DNA of 64,000 nucleotides. Source: Lepas anatifera (lineage: Eukaryota; Arthropoda; Thecostraca; Lepadidae). This document shows positions 23,204 to 33,186 of this stretch, piece after piece (the first letter of the stretch is position 1; each line of letters opens with the position of its first letter). The translations under genes were made by a program, and so were the position numbers. The notes under the pieces were generated by a model. That model worked only from the letters and a program-made list of their open reading frames with translations. It did not search any database and was not told the origin of the DNA. Location of the stretch: the NCBI GenBank assembly GCA_034440635.1, contig JAOTON010000978.1, positions 124,001 to 188,000 of the forward strand, read 5' to 3'.

Positions 23204-25877
23204 TTGTAGTAGAAGTATAAACTTAACAATTAATAAAGACACACATGTCAACATCCAGACCGGTTTCGATATATTACAATATCATCATCAGTGTAATAAA
23301 TGAACAACCTACATAAGGAGCAGAGCAGTAGACAAGAAGGCCAAAGGCGCAGTTTCACGGATAATTGCTAAAAATATAAGACACTAACAAACACACACAT
23401 ATATGTTGAAGGTACTTGCTATACAAAGATTTGAAGAGGGAAAGCCGAAGACATTGTGTTCAACCTAGGTTTGTTTTTAGATATATAAAGAGACTCGAGA
23501 ATTCTTAAATCTACACCTGTACCACACCTATCCAGAATTTTGAAATCATCAATGGTAACCGGGGTATCACATTGATGTGAATGTTCGCGAATCGCAGACG
23601 GATCTGGATTCGCCACCATTCGGTTAGTCCGGTCGGACATACCTAAGTGTTGTTTTATCCTGCAGTGTAATGAACGATGGGTGGAACCAACGTACGACGC
23701 ACCACACGATGCGCAACAGAATTGATACACCACTGAGGATTGGCAACTCTTAGGTAACCTGTCCTTGAACCGGAAGATAGAACCCAAGGATGAGGTGTTC
23801 TGAAGGACGATCTTTGGATTGAGATAAGGGTAATATTTGGAAAGAAGGGACAATAACTCTTTCTTAAGTTTTAGAGACTGCTGACCAAAATACGGAATAA
23901 CAAAATATTTCTCAAGTTTCTTAGCTGTACATGCCTTGGGAGATAAATCGTACTTCTTATTCAAAAATCCTTGACCGAACAATCAAAAAGATGAATGGGG
24001 AAGCCATTGTTTTTAAAGAAGCGCTTTAAAAAGTCGAGTTCCCTGTGGAAAAGTTGGAATGATGAGCTGACACTAAATGCCCTATAGATAGCCGTTAAGG
24101 TGATGGCACGTTTTACAGCAAGGGGTATAAAGCTAAAAAAGCTAGTTCCTAGGCCAGTGAATGTTGGCTTTCGATAGACTGATGTTTCAAGCTTAGAGCC
24201 GACCCTCCTAACGCATACGTCAAGGAATGGCAGTTTACCACTCTGTTCGACTTCTTTTGTAAACTTAATATTTGGATGTTGAGCATTAAGAAAACTAAGA
24301 AATTTATCAGAATGTGATCTATGACGAAATATTAAAAAAGTATCATCAATGAACCTCTTATACATTACTGGGCGGAAGTCGGCTGGACAGTTTTTTAACC
24401 ATTTCCTCTCATGAAAACATAGAAAAATATTAGCAAAGGTGGGGCCTAAAGGAAGACCCATGCCTACCCCATCGACCTGCTTATAGAGAAGATTGTTAAA
24501 AATGAAGTAGGAGTTCAAAACGGCCACTTCAAGAAGTGAGCGAAAGTACTTCGCAGTAATCCCTGCTATTTCTACGCAATTATTTCTGAAAAGTTCGCTG
24601 ATAGTTATTTCAATAGTTTCTTTCACCGGGATGTTAGTAAACAAATTTTGAACATCAAAGCTAGCCATAACCATTTCGGAAGTGAGTTGAAGCCCACTTA
24701 AACTATGCACGAACTCGGAACTGTTTTTTATTGTATACTCATTTACGGTAAGTGTCGAAAGTAGGGGGACCAAAAATTTAGCAAGTTTGTACGTTGGAGT
24801 CCCACAGGCAGCAAAAATTGGGCGTAGAGGAACCAGCACCTTATGGACTTTTGGAAGTCCGTACAAAATACCAGGAGTGGAGCCAGACACATAAAGTTCT
24901 TTGTACACCGAGTCCGATATCATAGATAGTTTCTTGAGTTTTGAAATAATGCGGTTTACCTTATCCTCAACTTGTCGAATGGTTTTAAGCACAGGTTCAT
25001 TAATAAGATGAAATTTCGTAGCATCAGACAATATTAACTTAACCTTATCAATGTATGATGTTTTGTCCAAAATCACAACACCTCTCCCTTTGTCTGGTTT
25101 AGTAACAACAATTGACTTATCGGCAGCAAAATCTTTCAGCAAGTTAACATCATGTCTAGTGAACACTGGTGAAAACACCCGAGAAGACTTAAAGCCATGA
25201 AAATATTTTAAGCTAATGAATCTCAACTTTTCTTTCACATCACGAAGTTCAAAGCTTGAAGGTAGATGTAGATCTGATACAGTGTGAAGTAACTTCTCGA
25301 AGCATAGGAAATATCGGTAAAAGTTAAGCTTCCATACAGGTAGTTTAAAGTCAAGTCCAAATGCGAGTAAAGTTTTGATTCTTGCAGGCAGTGCCTTCGA
25401 TGAAAAGTTAAAAATGACGCTGTCAGGGTCACAAGGTCGAATAGTGTTTTCAATCCCAATACGTTTGAGCTTCCTAGAGTGAGTTTCATTTTGCTTCTCT
25501 CTGAATGTTTTTAGAACTTCCTTTAGATGATTGTTAAGCCAGAAGAATTGGAAGAATGAAAAGGTTTGACGGAGACTTTGGCGTTCGTCTCTTACTTTTT
25601 GTTTAAGTTCTGCTAACCTATTCTTTTTGAAAAGTATCTCTTGATTGAGTAACTTACTTTGCCATGATTTGTAGAGTTTGCTGTCCCGAAGGTCCTTCTT
25701 GTATAGCTTGAATCTTAAGAACTTTGGGTATATGCTGTATGTTTTACATGTTTTTAGAAATTCAAGATCTAGTTCACATTTGGTTGTCTTCTTCTCATTC
25801 GATATGTATGCATGTATCTTCCGAACACTTTGGCGGCCATGGTTGCGTCCGATATGTTGGAATAAGGACTCTTTTTT
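23201..25877 (-). mobile_element. Penelope-like element, full unit, minus strand
   Basis: A 2,677-bp unit whose 3' end (…CTACTACAACTT) abuts the left (TA)n tract and whose 5' end (AAAAAAGAGTCC…) joins, without a gap, the tail of a partial copy at 25,878. It is the near-identical inverse of the plus-strand unit at 27,287-29,935. The terminal segment also found in the upstream partial copy acts as a Penelope pseudo-LTR and carries a hammerhead motif. High identity to the other copy points to recent movement. Confidence 0.9.
23247..23305 (-). ncRNA. Hammerhead ribozyme-like motif (PLE 3' repeat)
   Basis: On the minus strand: CTGATGA (23,291-23,285), stem II GATAT/ATATC, GAAA, a CCGG stem III with no separate loop, then TC before the cut site. 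These are the conserved hammerhead core elements in type I order. Stem I pairs ACA/TG and CAT/ATG with an internal loop. Minimal stem III hammerheads are a known feature of Penelope pseudo-LTRs. Confidence 0.75.
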
Positions 25878-25931
25878 AAGTTGTAGTAGAAGTATAAACT
25901 TAACAATTAATAAAGACACACATGTCAACAT
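23419..25931 (-). pseudogene. PLE reverse transcriptase-GIY-YIG, one frameshift
   Basis: Same protein as the intact copy at 27,233-29,746, but a T run in …GGATTTTTGAAT has five T instead of six at about 23,966-23,970. The reading frame therefore stops after residue 656 (…CSVKDF), at 23,961. The remaining ~180 residues, holding the GIY-YIG endonuclease, continue in another frame down to 23,419. Reverse-transcriptase motifs are all intact (ASFDVQNLF, GLPLGPTFAN, FIDD). A one-base homopolymer change is also the commonest long-read assembly error, so this copy may be intact in the real genome. As in the plus copy, the ATG (25,931-25,929) lies in the tail of the upstream partial unit. Confidence 0.88.
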
Positions 25932-26248
25932 CCAGACCGGTTTCGATATATTACAATATCATCATCAGTGTAATAAATGAACAACCTACATAAGGAGCAG
26001 AGCAGTAGACAAGAAGGCCAAAGGCGCAGTTTCACGGATAATTGCTAAAAATATAAGACACTAACAAACACACACATATATGTTGAAGGTACTTGCTATA
26101 CAAAGATTTGAAGAGGGAAAGCCGAAGACATTGTGTTCAACCTAGGTTTGTTTTTAGATATATAAAGAGACTCGAGAATTCTTAAATCTACACCTGTACC
26201 ACACCTATCCAGAATTCTTAAATCTACACCTGTACCACACCTATCCAG
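25878..26248 (-). mobile_element. Partial PLE tail, minus strand
   Basis: The last ~50 codons of the endonuclease domain plus the whole 3' region of the element, in tandem just upstream of the minus-strand unit. It breaks off at the centre of the inverted structure. A 36-bp direct duplication (26,175-26,210 and 26,211-26,246, starting AGAATTCTTAAATC) sits right at the break. Confidence 0.88.
25924..25982 (-). ncRNA. Hammerhead ribozyme-like motif (PLE 5' repeat)
   Basis: Same 59-nt core as the other three copies, on the minus strand: CTGATGA at 25,968-25,962, GAAA, CCGG, TC. The predicted cut falls 3 nt before the ATG of the minus-strand reading frame (25,931). Confidence 0.75.
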
Positions 26249-27286
26249 GTAAACTGCCATTCCTTGACGTATGCGTTAGGAGGGTCGGCTCTAAGCTTGA
26301 AACATCAGTCTATCGAAAGCCAACATTCACTGGCCTAGGAACTAGCTTTTTAGCTTTATACCCCTTGCTGTAAAACGTGCCATCACCTTAACGGCTATCT
26401 ATAGGGCATTTAGTGTCAGCTCATCATTCCAACTTTTCCACAGGGAACTCGACTTTTTAAAGCGCTTCTTTAAAAACAATGGCTTCCCCATTCATCTTTT
26501 TGATTGTTCGGTCAAGGATTTTTTGAATAAGAAGTACGATTTATCTCCCAAGGCATGTACAGCTAAGAAACTTGAGAAATATTTTGTTATTCCGTATTTT
26601 GTTCAGCAGTCTCTAAAACTTAAGAAAGAGTTATTGTCCCTTCTTTCCAAATATTACCCTTATCTCAATCCAAAGATCGTCCTTCAGAACACCTCATCCT
26701 TGGGTTCTATCTTCCGGTTCAAGGACAGGTTACCTAAGAGTTGCCAATCCTCAGTGGTGTATCAATTCTGTTGCGCATCGTGTGGTGCGTCGTACGTTGG
26801 TTCCACCCATCGTTCATTACACTGCAGGATAAAACAACACTTAGGTATGTCCGACCGGACTAACCGAATGGTGGCGAATCCAGATCCGTCTGCGATTCGC
26901 GAACATTCACATCAATGTGATACCCCGGTTACCATTGATGATTTCAAAATTCTGGATAGGTGTGGTACAGGTGTAGATTTAAGAATTCTCGAGTCTCTTT
27001 ATATATCTAAAAACAAACCTAGGTTGAACACAATGTCTTCGGCTTTCCCTCTTCAAATCTTTGTATAGCAAGTACCTTCAACATATATGTGTGTGTTTGT
27101 TAGTGTCTTATATTTTTAGCAATTATCCGTGAAACTGCGCCTTTGGCCTTCTTGTCTACTGCTCTGCTCCTTATGTAGGTTGTTCATTTATTACACTGAT
27201 GATGATATTGTAATATATCGAAACCGGTCTGGATGTTGACATGTGTGTCTTTATTAATTGTTAAGTTTATACTTCTACTACAACTT
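26249..27286 (+). pseudogene. Partial PLE (RT end + endonuclease), plus strand
   Basis: It begins inside the reverse-transcriptase region at GKLPFLDV (residue ~565 of the full protein) and runs through the GIY-YIG domain to the stop at 27,068 and on through the 3' repeat to …CTACAACTT. A T run in ACTAGCTTTTTAGC (about 26,345-26,349) lacks one T, which shifts the frame, so only the last 181 codons (from 26,523) are open. One coding change from the full copy is visible (Val for Gly in YFVQQS). It lies head-to-tail before the full copy, and head-to-head with the minus-strand partial at 26,248. Confidence 0.88.
27182..27240 (+). ncRNA. Hammerhead ribozyme-like motif before intact PLE ORF
   Basis: CTGATGA at 27,196-27,202, stem II GATAT…ATATC, GAAA at 27,220-27,223, CCGG, then TC at 27,228-27,229, where cleavage is expected. 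Stem I uses GT, CAT and CA on the 5' side and TG, ATG and AC on the 3' side. Stem III ACCGGT is self-complementary, so two RNAs could pair there and act as a dimer, as proposed for minimal hammerheads of Penelope elements. The start codon at 27,233 is the fourth base after the cut. Confidence 0.8.
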
Positions 27287-29746
27287 AAAAAAGAGTCCTT
27301 ATTCCAACATATCGGACGCAACCATGGCCGCCAAAGTGTTCGGAAGATACATGCATACATATCGAATGAGAAGAAGACAACCAAATGTGAACTAGATCTT
27401 GAATTTCTAAAAACATGTAAAACATACAGCATATACCCAAAGTTCTTAAGATTCAAGCTATACAAGAAGGACCTTCGGGACAGCAAACTCTACAAATCAT
27501 GGCAAAGTAAGTTACTCAATCAAGAGATACTTTTCAAAAAGAATAGGTTAGCAGAACTTAAACAAAAAGTAAGAGACGAACGCCAAAGTCTCCGTCAAAC
27601 CTTTTCATTCTTCCAATTCTTCTGGCTTAACAATCATCTAAAGGAAGTTCTAAAAACATTCAGAGAGAAGCAAAATGAAACTCACTCTAGGAAGCTCAAA
27701 CGTATTGGGATTGAAAACACTATTCGACCTTGTGACCCTGACAGCGTCATTTTTAACTTTTCATCGAAGGCACTGCCTGCAAGAATCAAAACTTTACTCG
27801 CATTTGGACTTGACTTTAAACTACCTGTATGGAAGCTTAACTTTTACCGATATTTCCTATGCTTCGAGAAGTTACTTCACACTGTATCAGATCTACATCT
27901 ACCTTCAAGCTTTGAACTTCGTGATGTGAAAGAAAAGTTGAGATTCATTAGCTTAAAATATTTTCATGGCTTTAAGTCTTCTCGGGTGTTTTCACCAGTG
28001 TTCACTAGACATGATGTTAACTTGCTGAAAGATTTTGCTGCCGATAAGTCAATTGTTGTTACTAAACCAGACAAAGGGAGAGGTGTTGTGATTTTGGACA
28101 AAACATCATACATTGATAAGGTTAAGTTAATATTGTCTGATGCTACGAAATTTCATCTTATTAATGAACCTGTGCTTAAAACCATTCGACAAGTTGAGGA
28201 TAAGGTAAACCGCATTATTTCAAAACTCAAGAAACTATCTATGATATCGGACTCGGTGTACAAAGAACTTTATGTGTCTGGCTCCACTCCTGGTATTTTG
28301 TACGGACTTCCAAAAGTCCATAAGGTGCTGGTTCCTCTACGCCCAATTTTTGCTGCCTGTGGGACTCCAACGTACAAACTTGCTAAATTTTTGGTCCCCC
28401 TACTTTCGACACTTACCGTAAATGAGTATACAATAAAAAACAGTTCCGAGTTCGTGCATAGTTTAAGTGGGCTTCAACTCACTTCCGAAATGGTTATGGC
28501 TAGCTTTGATGTTCAAAATTTGTTTACTAACATCCCGGTGAAAGAAACTATTGAAATAACTATCAGCGAACTTTTCAGAAATAATTGCGTAGAAATAGCA
28601 GGGATTACTGCGAAGTACTTTCGCTCACTTCTTGAAGTGGCCGTTTTGAACTCCTACTTCATTTTTAACAATCTTCTCTATAAGCAGGTCGATGGGGTAG
28701 GCATGGGTCTTCCTTTAGGCCCCACCTTTGCTAATATTTTTCTATGTTTTCATGAGAGGAAATGGTTAAAAAACTGTCCAGCCGACTTCCGCCCAGTAAT
28801 GTATAAGAGGTTCATTGATGATACTTTTTTAATATTTCGTCATAGATCACATTCTGATAAATTTCTTAGTTTTCTTAATGCTCAACATCCAAATATTAAG
28901 TTTACAAAAGAAGTCGAACAGAGTGGTAAACTGCCATTCCTTGACGTATGCGTTAGGAGGGTCGGCTCTAAGCTTGAAACATCAGTCTATCGAAAGCCAA
29001 CATTCACTGGCCTAGGAACTAGCTTTTTTAGCTTTATACCCCTTGCTGTAAAACGTGCCATCACCTTAACGGCTATCTATAGGGCATTTAGTGTCAGCTC
29101 ATCATTCCAACTTTTCCACAGGGAACTCGACTTTTTAAAGCGCTTCTTTAAAAACAATGGCTTCCCCATTCATCTTTTTGATTGTTCGGTCAAGGATTTT
29201 TTGAATAAGAAGTACGATTTATCTCCCAAGGCATGTACAGCTAAGAAACTTGAGAAATATTTTGTTATTCCGTATTTTGGTCAGCAGTCTCTAAAACTTA
29301 AGAAAGAGTTATTGTCCCTTCTTTCCAAATATTACCCTTATCTCAATCCAAAGATCGTCCTTCAGAACACCTCATCCTTGGGTTCTATCTTCCGGTTCAA
29401 GGACAGGTTACCTAAGAGTTGCCAATCCTCAGTGGTGTATCAATTCTGTTGCGCATCGTGTGGTGCGTCGTACGTTGGTTCCACCCATCGTTCATTACAC
29501 TGCAGGATAAAACAACACTTAGGTATGTCCGACCGGACTAACCGAATGGTGGCGAATCCAGATCCGTCTGCGATTCGCGAACATTCACATCAATGTGATA
29601 CCCCGGTTACCATTGATGATTTCAAAATTCTGGATAGGTGTGGTACAGGTGTAGATTTAAGAATTCTCGAGTCTCTTTATATATCTAAAAACAAACCTAG
29701 GTTGAACACAATGTCTTCGGCTTTCCCTCTTCAAATCTTTGTATAG
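27233..29746 (+). CDS. Penelope-like reverse transcriptase-GIY-YIG endonuclease
   Basis: Intact 837-residue polyprotein of a Penelope-like retroelement. It copies element RNA into DNA, and its endonuclease nicks the target. Residues 1-270 are a Lys-rich N-terminal region. RT motifs follow: TKPDKGRGVVILDK (277-290), YGLPKVHK (357-364), ASFDVQNLFTNIP with catalytic Asp426, GMGLPLGPTFANIFL (~490-504), FIDD with Asp529/Asp530, and LPFLDV (567-572). A linker leads to GIY-YIG: VYQFCCASCGASYVGST (735-751, with Cys739/740/743), R..RI..HLG (~755-764) and a conserved-type Glu813. Length and order fit the Penelope/Neptune-type, GIY-YIG-bearing class. The first 18 codons come from the tail of the upstream partial copy; no other Met occurs before residue 337, so the intact frame exists only across the tandem junction at 27,286/27,287. 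Confidence 0.93.
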   Translation: MLTCVSLLIVKFILLLQLKKESLFQHIGRNHGRQSVRKIHAYISNEKKTTKCELDLEFLKTCKTYSIYPKFLRFKLYKKDLRDSKLYKSWQSKLLNQEILFKKNRLAELKQKVRDERQSLRQTFSFFQFFWLNNHLKEVLKTFREKQNETHSRKLKRIGIENTIRPCDPDSVIFNFSSKALPARIKTLLAFGLDFKLPVWKLNFYRYFLCFEKLLHTVSDLHLPSSFELRDVKEKLRFISLKYFHGFKSSRVFSPVFTRHDVNLLKDFAADKSIVVTKPDKGRGVVILDKTSYIDKVKLILSDATKFHLINEPVLKTIRQVEDKVNRIISKLKKLSMISDSVYKELYVSGSTPGILYGLPKVHKVLVPLRPIFAACGTPTYKLAKFLVPLLSTLTVNEYTIKNSSEFVHSLSGLQLTSEMVMASFDVQNLFTNIPVKETIEITISELFRNNCVEIAGITAKYFRSLLEVAVLNSYFIFNNLLYKQVDGVGMGLPLGPTFANIFLCFHERKWLKNCPADFRPVMYKRFIDDTFLIFRHRSHSDKFLSFLNAQHPNIKFTKEVEQSGKLPFLDVCVRRVGSKLETSVYRKPTFTGLGTSFFSFIPLAVKRAITLTAIYRAFSVSSSFQLFHRELDFLKRFFKNNGFPIHLFDCSVKDFLNKKYDLSPKACTAKKLEKYFVIPYFGQQSLKLKKELLSLLSKYYPYLNPKIVLQNTSSLGSIFRFKDRLPKSCQSSVVYQFCCASCGASYVGSTHRSLHCRIKQHLGMSDRTNRMVANPDPSAIREHSHQCDTPVTIDDFKILDRCGTGVDLRILESLYISKNKPRLNTMSSAFPLQIFV

Positions 29747-29931
29747 CAAGTACCTTCAACATATATGTGTGTGTTTGTTAGTGTCTTATATTTTTAGCAA
29801 TTATCCGTGAAACTGCGCCTTTGGCCTTCTTGTCTACTGCTCTGCTCCTTATGTAGGTTGTTCATTTATTACACTGATGATGATATTGTAATATATCGAA
29901 ACCGGTCTGGATGTTGACATGTGTGTCTTTA

Positions 29932-29935
<4 letters not shown>
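27287..29935 (+). mobile_element. Penelope-like element, full unit, plus strand
   Basis: A 2,649-bp unit starting AAAAAAGAGTCC and ending …CTTTATTAATT at the (TA)n tract; it lacks the last ~27 bp found in the minus-strand unit. Together with the partial copy at 26,249 it forms a head-to-tail tandem that is a nearly perfect inverse of 23,201-26,248. The 3' repeat again carries the hammerhead motif. No poly-A tail is present, as usual for Penelope-like elements. Confidence 0.92.
29860..29918 (+). ncRNA. Hammerhead ribozyme-like motif (PLE 3' repeat)
   Basis: Identical core to the copy at 27,182: CTGATGA 29,874-29,880, GAAA 29,898-29,901, CCGG, TC. It lies about 20 bp before the (TA)n border, so cutting here and at 27,229 would release an RNA spanning a whole unit. 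Confidence 0.75.
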
Positions 29936-29990
<55 letters not shown>

Positions 29991-29998
29991 TGCATGCA
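29936..29998. repeat. (TA)n then (TGCA)n microsatellite at right PLE border
   Basis: About 26 TA pairs and then GCATGCATGCATGC directly follow the plus-strand element. It mirrors the (TA)n tract at the left border. Confidence 0.9.
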
Positions 29999-32904
29999 TG
30001 CGTCTGTCTCAGATTTTGTGGTTGTACTGCTTGCTCTGCCTCTTTGCGTGATATATGTTTCTTTTTGTTCAGTCTTGTCGCGCCTGAGTGGTTGTCTAAG
30101 AATAGAATGGCGGCTCCTACTAACGAGCCAACTAGCCTTGACACGTATAGAAGTTTGAACAAAATTTAAGGGACTGTTGGTGAAATATCTCGTCATAACG
30201 TCAATAAGTGTTATTTTTCATGTCGAGGTCACTATGGGGCAAAAGGCCTGTGGTGAGGCAGCGGGATTTTTTCATTTTTATTCTTCTTTTGCAAGCAGAG
30301 CTGTAAAGACAACATAAGACAACAAAGACGCACATGAACACCTGGATTGTTTTAAGTAGAATTAATAATATGACATTGGCATTGAACATAGTCTGTTTAA
30401 CAGTGTAGTGTTTGATTTGTGCTGACAGGACAGACATCAGCGCGGAAAAATGAGACTTCTATTCGGAGCGAATTTCTGTACTAGATCATCCCAGTCCGTG
30501 TGAATGGCCCGCTGTCAATTCTTAAGTTAAAAGTAAATAGCTGCAATATTCGGCTTACTCATCCGATTATTCTAAAGCACCCATTTTCATAGTTTTTTTT
30601 AATGTTGATTACACATGTGTGCGGAAAATGGGTGGGTTCATATTAGTTGTTTTCATTGTTTTTTGCACACGTCCGGAAAATAGGTAGATACATGTTTGAA
30701 AGTCGAGCGAAAGTTGGTCGGTACCTTGACTGACCAAATATTAGATCGTGGGAAAATATAGTGATATGACCCAAGTATACCATCCATCATTCCCATGTGA
30801 CGGAATTTTAGTCAGCTTAGATAGCTTATTCAGCCAGCTTAATAAAAAGCCAGCTTAACTTCTATGGAAGTGAGAATGCTTGACCTGGCGGCGTGACCTA
30901 CCCCGAAACAGGGTGGTGCGGAGCTTGTTGAGTTTCTAGCTTTGTAAAGCAGATGTGGTCTCTGCTAAGGTTGTTGCGGAGTTACGCCACGCTTCGGCTC
31001 GTTCGCGGTCCTTACAATGCTATGGAATCATGCTTGCTTCGACATTTTTCCTGGGCTCCAGTATTCTAAGAATGATTTTAGCTACGGCCAAAATTAAAAT
31101 CTGTAGATTTGCGGGGCTTGATCACGCTAATTAAACACGAATATCGAGTAGTTCAAGAAGCGGCAGGTACTGTCAAAGGGTTCTGTCGAATTCGTTAAAT
31201 TAAATATCTTCTTGGTATCGATGCAGCGAACACATCACCTGATGAAGAGTACCCGACGCGCACATTCTGGAGAACCTATCGCCTGTCCATAGGCAAACCC
31301 AGGGGAAGGGGACAAGGAGGGCAGGTTCCTCTATCGACTCACCTGCCGCCTTTGTAAAGTGTTCCTGCTCTCCAGGATCTCCAGTATGCAAATATCGGTG
31401 CTCCGACGATAGGATTTGGCGTCACTTTGGCAGGCCACGCCCTAAGCATTGGCACCTCTGGCTGAAGTGACGCCCCTCCCCAGTCCTAAGCGAAGTACAC
31501 CCTCGTCAGTAATCCTGGATCCGCCTATGCGCGTGTCCGTTGTCCGGTGGCGTTGCCGAGACGCCGCTCAGTGCGATAAGTCGCAACTCCTCTATTAACC
31601 TTGCTAGTTGCCATTTGGAGGCCATTTAATGGGCACTTGGGCTGGAGTTCTCTATCCAGGGAAGGGCCTCCTGGATGGGCTAACACTGGCAATGTAATAC
31701 AAATCCTAAATAAGCCCTATTAAATATCTAGGGGTCCAGACCCCCTCGCCCGGGATCTCCACCCATTGTGTGCACAGCTGTGAAAAGACTCACTACAAAT
31801 TATAAACGTGATTTCCGGGGGGTTTTACGCAGATATCAATAAGTTAGTCAGGCTAGCAAATGCGAATACCGCTGCACATAAAAACCTCGGATATTTCTTT
31901 CGACTCCACTCTTGAAGCATATGCAGTGAGATCAGAGTGAAGGTTAGGTCTCCGCTATCCAAGAGAGTAAGATAGCGGATAATCCGGAAACCGTGCTTTA
32001 ATACAATACAGATTGCGAAAGTATATTGTGCTTACCTGTTTTTGTATGTTAAGGTATGCTCAACATCCGGTGTAGCACGTTACGCATAGCTTTCTGTTAC
32101 GCTGTGTTATCTTTTCGCTGCTTCGGTTACAGACCGAATATTATTTCGTACCGTAACATAGACCATCTCTATTATAGATATGATATTTGTGACTTAAAAG
32201 AAACTAGCCCTGCATACATAGGTGGATCCAGGGGGTAAGGAACACTTGCTCCCCCACCCCATTGACCCTCGGGGCCCCTGAAATGTCGTTTGGTTGCACT
32301 CGATGTAGGTTTTTCACCTTTAGTAACCTCCCTTTTACTAGTGTGGATCAACGTAAATGTTTTATCTTCAGTTTTGCTGAATTAGCTTGATAACACCCAA
32401 GACCACTTTCAAGTTGTGTATCCCATCCCCGCCCTCTCCGGCCATCACCAGATCGGAATCCGTCTACCTTCCCCACCGGTAGTAAAATACCCGTGTCACC
32501 CTCGGGTGATGGAGTGATAATTTACCAGGCGCCCTAACCAATAGCAACCACAGCAGCGAAAGGGGCCTGTAAAGGCATTACCATGTTATTTAACGTGATG
32601 TATGTACTAAGGCAAAAACTCTGCATTAATTGCATGTTCTTTTGACGAGCAACGCTTTTGTCTTTGCTGCGAAATTGTCAGCAGTGAATCGCCAGGGAGT
32701 TCGTAACTCCCACCCCTCCCCCTCTGTGGGGATGCAGATTAGGAAACTCAAAATAATTGCAAGGCCTGCATCTGCATCAGGATGTGGTGGGTGTCAGCGT
32801 GACCATTCTTTGAATTTGGGCTCAGAAAATATTAACATAGTCGAATAGTTTTTATCCGACGGGTGCGCTGACCGGCGTCAGTCTGCACTGAGCACTGCGT
32901 CTAA
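29999..32904. other. No recognisable gene; GGATCCGCCTATG ends
   Basis: Ordinary intergenic or intronic sequence. CCTGGATCCGCCTATG at about 31,517-31,532 and CATAGGTGGATCCAGGGGG at 32,217-32,235 are ends of the GGCGGATCC MITE family, facing outward from each other rather than inward, so they belong to separate broken copies. No exon with a domain was seen. Confidence 0.35.
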
Positions 32905-33039
32905 GGGAGGGTTGGAGGGAGGGAGAGAGGGAGGGAGAGAGGGAGGGAGAGGGAGAGGGAGAGAGAGAGAGAGAGAGAGACAGAGAGGGGGAGAGGGAGA
33001 GAGGGAGGGAGGGAGAGAGAGAGGGGAGAGAGAGGGAGG

Positions 33040-33072
<33 letters not shown>

Positions 33073-33186
33073 GGAGAGGGAGAGAGAGACAGAGACAGAG
33101 ACAGAGACAGAGACAAAGACAGAGACAGAGAGAGAGAGGGAGAGAGAGAGAGAGGGGAGGGAGGGGGGAGAGAGAGGGAGAGACGC
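32905..33186. repeat. (GGGAGA)/(GAGACA)n purine tract
   Basis: About 280 bp of almost pure purine on the plus strand (GGGAGG, GAGAGA and GAGACA runs). Frames are open on both strands because of the simple repeat; none is a gene. Confidence 0.95.
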
